This document shows, in pieces, positions 6,407-9,254 of a stretch of DNA of 9,254 nucleotides (positions are counted from its first letter, which is position 1; the number at the start of each line of letters is the position of its first letter). The stretch spans positions 1-9,254 of the forward strand of contig JAJQIP010000050.1 in assembly GCA_021199145.1 (NCBI GenBank), read 5' to 3'. A model generated the notes under the pieces. It made no database searches and had not been told where the DNA came from. It was given only the letters and a program-made list of their open reading frames with translations. This DNA comes from Porphyromonadaceae bacterium. Its GTDB lineage: Bacteria > Bacteroidota > Bacteroidia > Bacteroidales > UBA11471. The translations under genes were made by a program, and so were the position numbers.

Positions 6407-6433
6407 TTTTTGAATTATCTTGAATGCCGGAGA

Positions 6434-8221
6434 ATGAATAATATCCGTAATTTTTGTATCATCGCCCATATCGATCACGGGAAAAGTACGTTAGCTGACA
6501 GACTGTTGGAGTATACCCATACCATTGCCCCAAAAGATTTACAAGACCAGGTTCTGGACAATATGGAGCTGGAGCGGGAGCGGGGCATTACCATCAAAAG
6601 TCACGCTATACAGATGGAGTATGTCTATAAAGGGGAAAAATATATTTTAAATCTGATTGATACTCCGGGGCATGTCGATTTTTCGTATGAAGTGTCACGC
6701 TCAATTGCCGCTTGCGAAGGTGCGTTGCTTGTTGTAGACGCTTCGCAAGGCATACAGGCACAGACGATATCGAATCTGTATATGGCTTTGGAAAGTGACC
6801 TTGAAATCATTCCCGTCATGAATAAGATTGACCTCGACAGTGCCATGCCCGAAGAGGTGGAAGACCAGATTGTGGAACTGCTCGGTTGTAAGCGGGAGGA
6901 GATTCTGCGGGCCAGCGGCAAGACCGGAGAGGGAGTAGAAAAGATTCTTGACACAATTGTCGAGCGTATACCTGCTCCGCAAGGGGATAGCGAGGCTCCG
7001 TTGCAATGTCTGATATTTGATTCGGTATTCAATTCGTTCCGGGGAATTATCGCCTATTTTAAAATTGTGAACGGCATAATCCATACGGGAGACAAGGTAA
7101 AATTTGTCGCCACGGGAAAGGAATATGAGGCGGACGAGATAGGCGTGCTGAAGTTGGACATGTCTCCCCGAGAAGAGTTACGGACAGGAGATGTAGGGTA
7201 TATTATATCCGGAATCAAGACCTCTAAAGAGGTAAAGGTGGGCGATACCATAACGCATATCGACCGTCCTTGCACCGAGGCCATTGATGGATTTGAGGAG
7301 GTGAAGCCGATGGTTTTTGCCGGAGTCTATCCTATTGAAAACGAAGATTTTGAAATGCTGAGATCTTCTCTTGAAAAACTACAGCTCAACGATGCCTCGC
7401 TAACGTTTCAACCGGAATCTTCCGTGGCCCTCGGATTCGGATTCCGTTGCGGTTTCCTGGGACTGCTGCATATGGAAATCATTCAGGAACGACTTGACCG
7501 AGAGTTTGATATGGATGTCATAACCACGGTTCCCAATGTGTCGTACAAGGTAATAGACAAGAAAGGCAATGTGATAGAGGTGCATAATCCGTCCGGATTG
7601 CCTGACATAACGCTCATTGACCACATTGAAGAGCCCTATATTCGGGCTTCGGTCATCACAACGACTGACTATATAGGCCCCATCATGACTTTGTGCCTCG
7701 GCAAACGAGGCGAGTTGGTTCGGCAAGAGTATATATCCGGAAACCGAGTTGAACTGATTTACGATTTGCCCTTGGGGGAGGTGGTCATTGACTTTTATGA
7801 CAAATTGAAAAGCATCTCCAAGGGGTATGCTTCGTTCGATTATCATCTGCATGATTTCCGGCCGTCAAAACTGGTCAAACTGGATATTCTGCTCAATGGG
7901 GAATCCGTGGACGCCCTATCCACGTTAACCCATATTGACAACGCCATGTCCTTTGGTCGGCGTATGTGTGAGAAGCTGAAGGAATTAATCCCTCGACAAC
8001 AGTTCGACATCGCCATACAAGCGGCCATAGGGTCTAAAATCATAGCCCGAGAGACGGTAAAAGCTGTGCGCAAAGATGTTACCGCCAAATGTTATGGGGG
8101 AGATATAAGCCGGAAACGCAAGCTGTTGGAGAAGCAGAAAAAGGGAAAGAAGCGCATGAAACAAATCGGGATGGTGGAGGTTCCCCAAAAGGCTTTCTTG
8201 GCAGTCTTGAAACTCGATTGA
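6434..8221 (+). CDS. lepA: Elongation factor 4 (LepA GTPase)
   Basis: LepA is a ribosome-binding translational GTPase related to EF-G, linked to back-translocation and to 30S assembly and initiation. Starting at ATG 6434, the protein has 595 residues, the normal length, and begins MNNIRNFCIIAHIDHGKST like its relatives. An in-frame TTG at 6404 would add ten untypical residues and is rejected. Seen: G1 AHIDHGKST (11-19), G2 RGITIKS (50-56), G3 DTPGH (76-80), G4 NKID (130-133), then the EF-G-like domains II, III and V. The LepA-specific C-terminal domain ends in YGGDISRKRKLLEKQKKGKKRMKQIGMVEVPQKAFLAVL, the family hallmark. All GTPase motifs are intact. It converges on miaA with 3 bases between stop codons. 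Confidence 0.97.
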   Translation: MNNIRNFCIIAHIDHGKSTLADRLLEYTHTIAPKDLQDQVLDNMELERERGITIKSHAIQMEYVYKGEKYILNLIDTPGHVDFSYEVSRSIAACEGALLVVDASQGIQAQTISNLYMALESDLEIIPVMNKIDLDSAMPEEVEDQIVELLGCKREEILRASGKTGEGVEKILDTIVERIPAPQGDSEAPLQCLIFDSVFNSFRGIIAYFKIVNGIIHTGDKVKFVATGKEYEADEIGVLKLDMSPREELRTGDVGYIISGIKTSKEVKVGDTITHIDRPCTEAIDGFEEVKPMVFAGVYPIENEDFEMLRSSLEKLQLNDASLTFQPESSVALGFGFRCGFLGLLHMEIIQERLDREFDMDVITTVPNVSYKVIDKKGNVIEVHNPSGLPDITLIDHIEEPYIRASVITTTDYIGPIMTLCLGKRGELVRQEYISGNRVELIYDLPLGEVVIDFYDKLKSISKGYASFDYHLHDFRPSKLVKLDILLNGESVDALSTLTHIDNAMSFGRRMCEKLKELIPRQQFDIAIQAAIGSKIIARETVKAVRKDVTAKCYGGDISRKRKLLEKQKKGKKRMKQIGMVEVPQKAFLAVLKLD

Positions 8222-8224
8222 GCT

Positions 8225-9142
8225 TTATCGCATTTGCGCCTTTAATTCCTCGGAAATCTGTCGGCTCAACACGTCAAAGGGTTGGGTGCCGTCAACCCAA
8301 TGGATGGTAAATCCACGACGCTCCATGCCCCGAAACCAGGTCATCTGTCGTTTGGCAAATTGATGGATGGCGATTTCGAGGCGGGAAAACATTTCCTCAT
8401 ACGAACAGGTCCCTATGACATATTCTGTCAAATACTTATATTCCAATCCGTAATAAATCAGGTCCTCGGCAGAAATGCCGCTATCGAGCAAGGCTTTTAT
8501 TTCGTCAATCATCCCGTTGGCAAGACGGCTCTTTAACCGTTCGGTAATTCGTTTACGCCGAAGTTCCCGGTCTATCTGTATCCCTATGATATAACTGTCA
8601 AGAGGTGAATCCTGCCGGTTCTCAGGAGGAATATCCCTATAATACTCTTCGATTTCAATGGCCCGGATAGCCCGTTTGCAGGTATCTATATCGGTGGTAT
8701 TATGGAGCGTCTTATAACTTTTGAGAATCTCTTCCAACTCCTTGATAGACTTCCCGGCCAAAGATTCACGCAGCGGCTTGTTTTCCGGGACAAACGGCAT
8801 ACAACGGCCCTTTAGCACGGTCTCGATATATAATCCCGTACCGCCACAGAGGAGAGGGGTATGTCCCCGATGACGTATATCCTCATAGGCCGCACGGAAA
8901 TCACGCTGATATTCATAGAGATTGTATTTATACCCCGGTTCGCAAATGTCTATCAAATGATAAGGTATTTGGCGACCATGGATGGTATATTCGTCCAAAT
9001 CCTTGCCCGTACCGATATCCATATGCCGATATATCTGGCGGGAATCGGCACTGATAATTTCCAAATCCAGCAAGTCCGCCAGTTGTACCCCTAACGCCGT
9101 TTTCCCGGATGCTGTAGGCCCTAATAAGGTGATAATGTCCAT
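8225..9142 (-). CDS. miaA: tRNA dimethylallyltransferase (MiaA)
   Basis: Transfers a dimethylallyl group from DMAPP to N6 of adenosine 37 in tRNAs reading codons that start with U, the first step toward ms2i6A. 305 residues, normal length. Seen: P-loop GPTASGKT (8-15), SADSRQIYRHMDIGTGK (31-47, with the Asp that contacts A37 and the substrate region), GGTGLYIETVLKG (100-112), the insertion-domain helices (about 118-180), DRELRRKRITERLKSRLANGMIDEI (191-215), YYGLEYKYLTEYV (230-242) in place of the more usual GYKE segment, and QFAKRQMTWFR (261-271). The ATG at 9142 puts the P-loop 7 residues in, as in relatives. Bacteroidetes often carry two miaA copies and I cannot tell which this is. No clear promoter is visible in the 112 bases upstream inside the window. 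Confidence 0.95.
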   Translation of the reverse strand: MDIITLLGPTASGKTALGVQLADLLDLEIISADSRQIYRHMDIGTGKDLDEYTIHGRQIPYHLIDICEPGYKYNLYEYQRDFRAAYEDIRHRGHTPLLCGGTGLYIETVLKGRCMPFVPENKPLRESLAGKSIKELEEILKSYKTLHNTTDIDTCKRAIRAIEIEEYYRDIPPENRQDSPLDSYIIGIQIDRELRRKRITERLKSRLANGMIDEIKALLDSGISAEDLIYYGLEYKYLTEYVIGTCSYEEMFSRLEIAIHQFAKRQMTWFRGMERRGFTIHWVDGTQPFDVLSRQISEELKAQMR

Positions 9143-9254
9143 AGGCGAGACTTTTTACTATATACCAACTCCAACGAACGGTTGTACTTGTAATGGATTT
9201 TAATTTATTTATATATAGCGAGATATACCATTTTGATAAACTATCACTCATGGT

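Larger units (their letters stand above)
5882..6433. other. AT-rich intergenic region between the divergent dxs-like gene and lepA
   Basis: 552 bases with no credible protein gene. Contents seen: a -7-like element for the dxs-like gene (5929-5922, minus); a separated inverted pair ACGGAAAGT (5931-5939) and ACTTTCCGT (6021-6029); a 7-bp hairpin (6072-6091); a 26-base inverted repeat (6097-6122) abutting a minus-strand TATTTTTG (6130-6123); homopolymers A7 (6013-6019) and T8 (6200-6207) without a stem beside them; two plus-strand TATTTTTG elements (6269-6276 and 6399-6406); and a 16-codon open frame (6308-6358). The middle, about 6200-6310, is very AT-rich. It could hold an unannotated small RNA or be regulatory only. 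I recognise no known riboswitch or RNA family. Confidence 0.7.

Noticed and set aside
6404..6433. lepA start at TTG 6404
   Set aside because: It lies within the -7 promoter element and adds ten residues absent from LepA proteins; ATG 6434 gives the standard N-terminus.
8928..9251. 107-codon minus-strand frame at the right edge
   Set aside because: It overlaps the start and P-loop region of miaA in another frame and shows no family signature.

Overview
The window is an ordinary housekeeping stretch of a Bacteroidota chromosome, most likely order Bacteroidales. Three things point there. Perfect matches to the Bacteroidetes sigma-ABfr -7 element TAnnTTTG sit just upstream of tgt, nrnA, the dxs-like gene and lepA. 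Most start codons lack a strong Shine-Dalgarno sequence. The genes themselves look Bacteroidales-like: an NrnA / small lipoprotein / GlmM cluster, and a short DXS-like protein carrying an HGGHFGPNFG motif. No genus can be named from this alone. I found no mobile element, CRISPR array, tRNA, rRNA or phage gene.

Layout, left to right. Positions 1-743 (minus) hold the first 247 codons of tgt (queuine tRNA-ribosyltransferase), cut by the window edge. A 192-base divergent promoter region separates it from a plus-strand operon, 936-3983: nrnA (DHH/DHHA1 nanoRNase / pAp phosphatase), a small lipoprotein with an FKBP-like residue pattern, and glmM. The gaps are 12 and 6 bases. A strong stem-loop follows glmM and probably terminates transcription from both sides. 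The next gene, 4083-5881 (minus), is a transketolase-family DXS-like gene broken into two overlapping frames. One missing base at about 4456-4457 explains the break. An AT-rich 552-base non-coding region (5882-6433) with several inverted repeats separates it from lepA (6434-8221, plus). lepA runs tail to tail, with 3 bases between stops, into miaA (8225-9142, minus).

How the genes relate. tgt, miaA and lepA all serve translation: wobble queuosine, A37 isopentenylation and ribosome GTPase. glmM feeds cell-wall and LPS amino-sugar synthesis. nrnA finishes RNA turnover. MiaA consumes dimethylallyl diphosphate, a product of the MEP pathway that true DXS opens, but this DXS-like gene may not be the pathway enzyme. 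It keeps the thiamin-diphosphate catalytic residues, yet residues that hold the glyceraldehyde-3-phosphate acceptor in E. coli DXS appear replaced. The two most useful observations are that divergent active site and the single-base frameshift in the same gene. I saw no convincing new multi-gene system.
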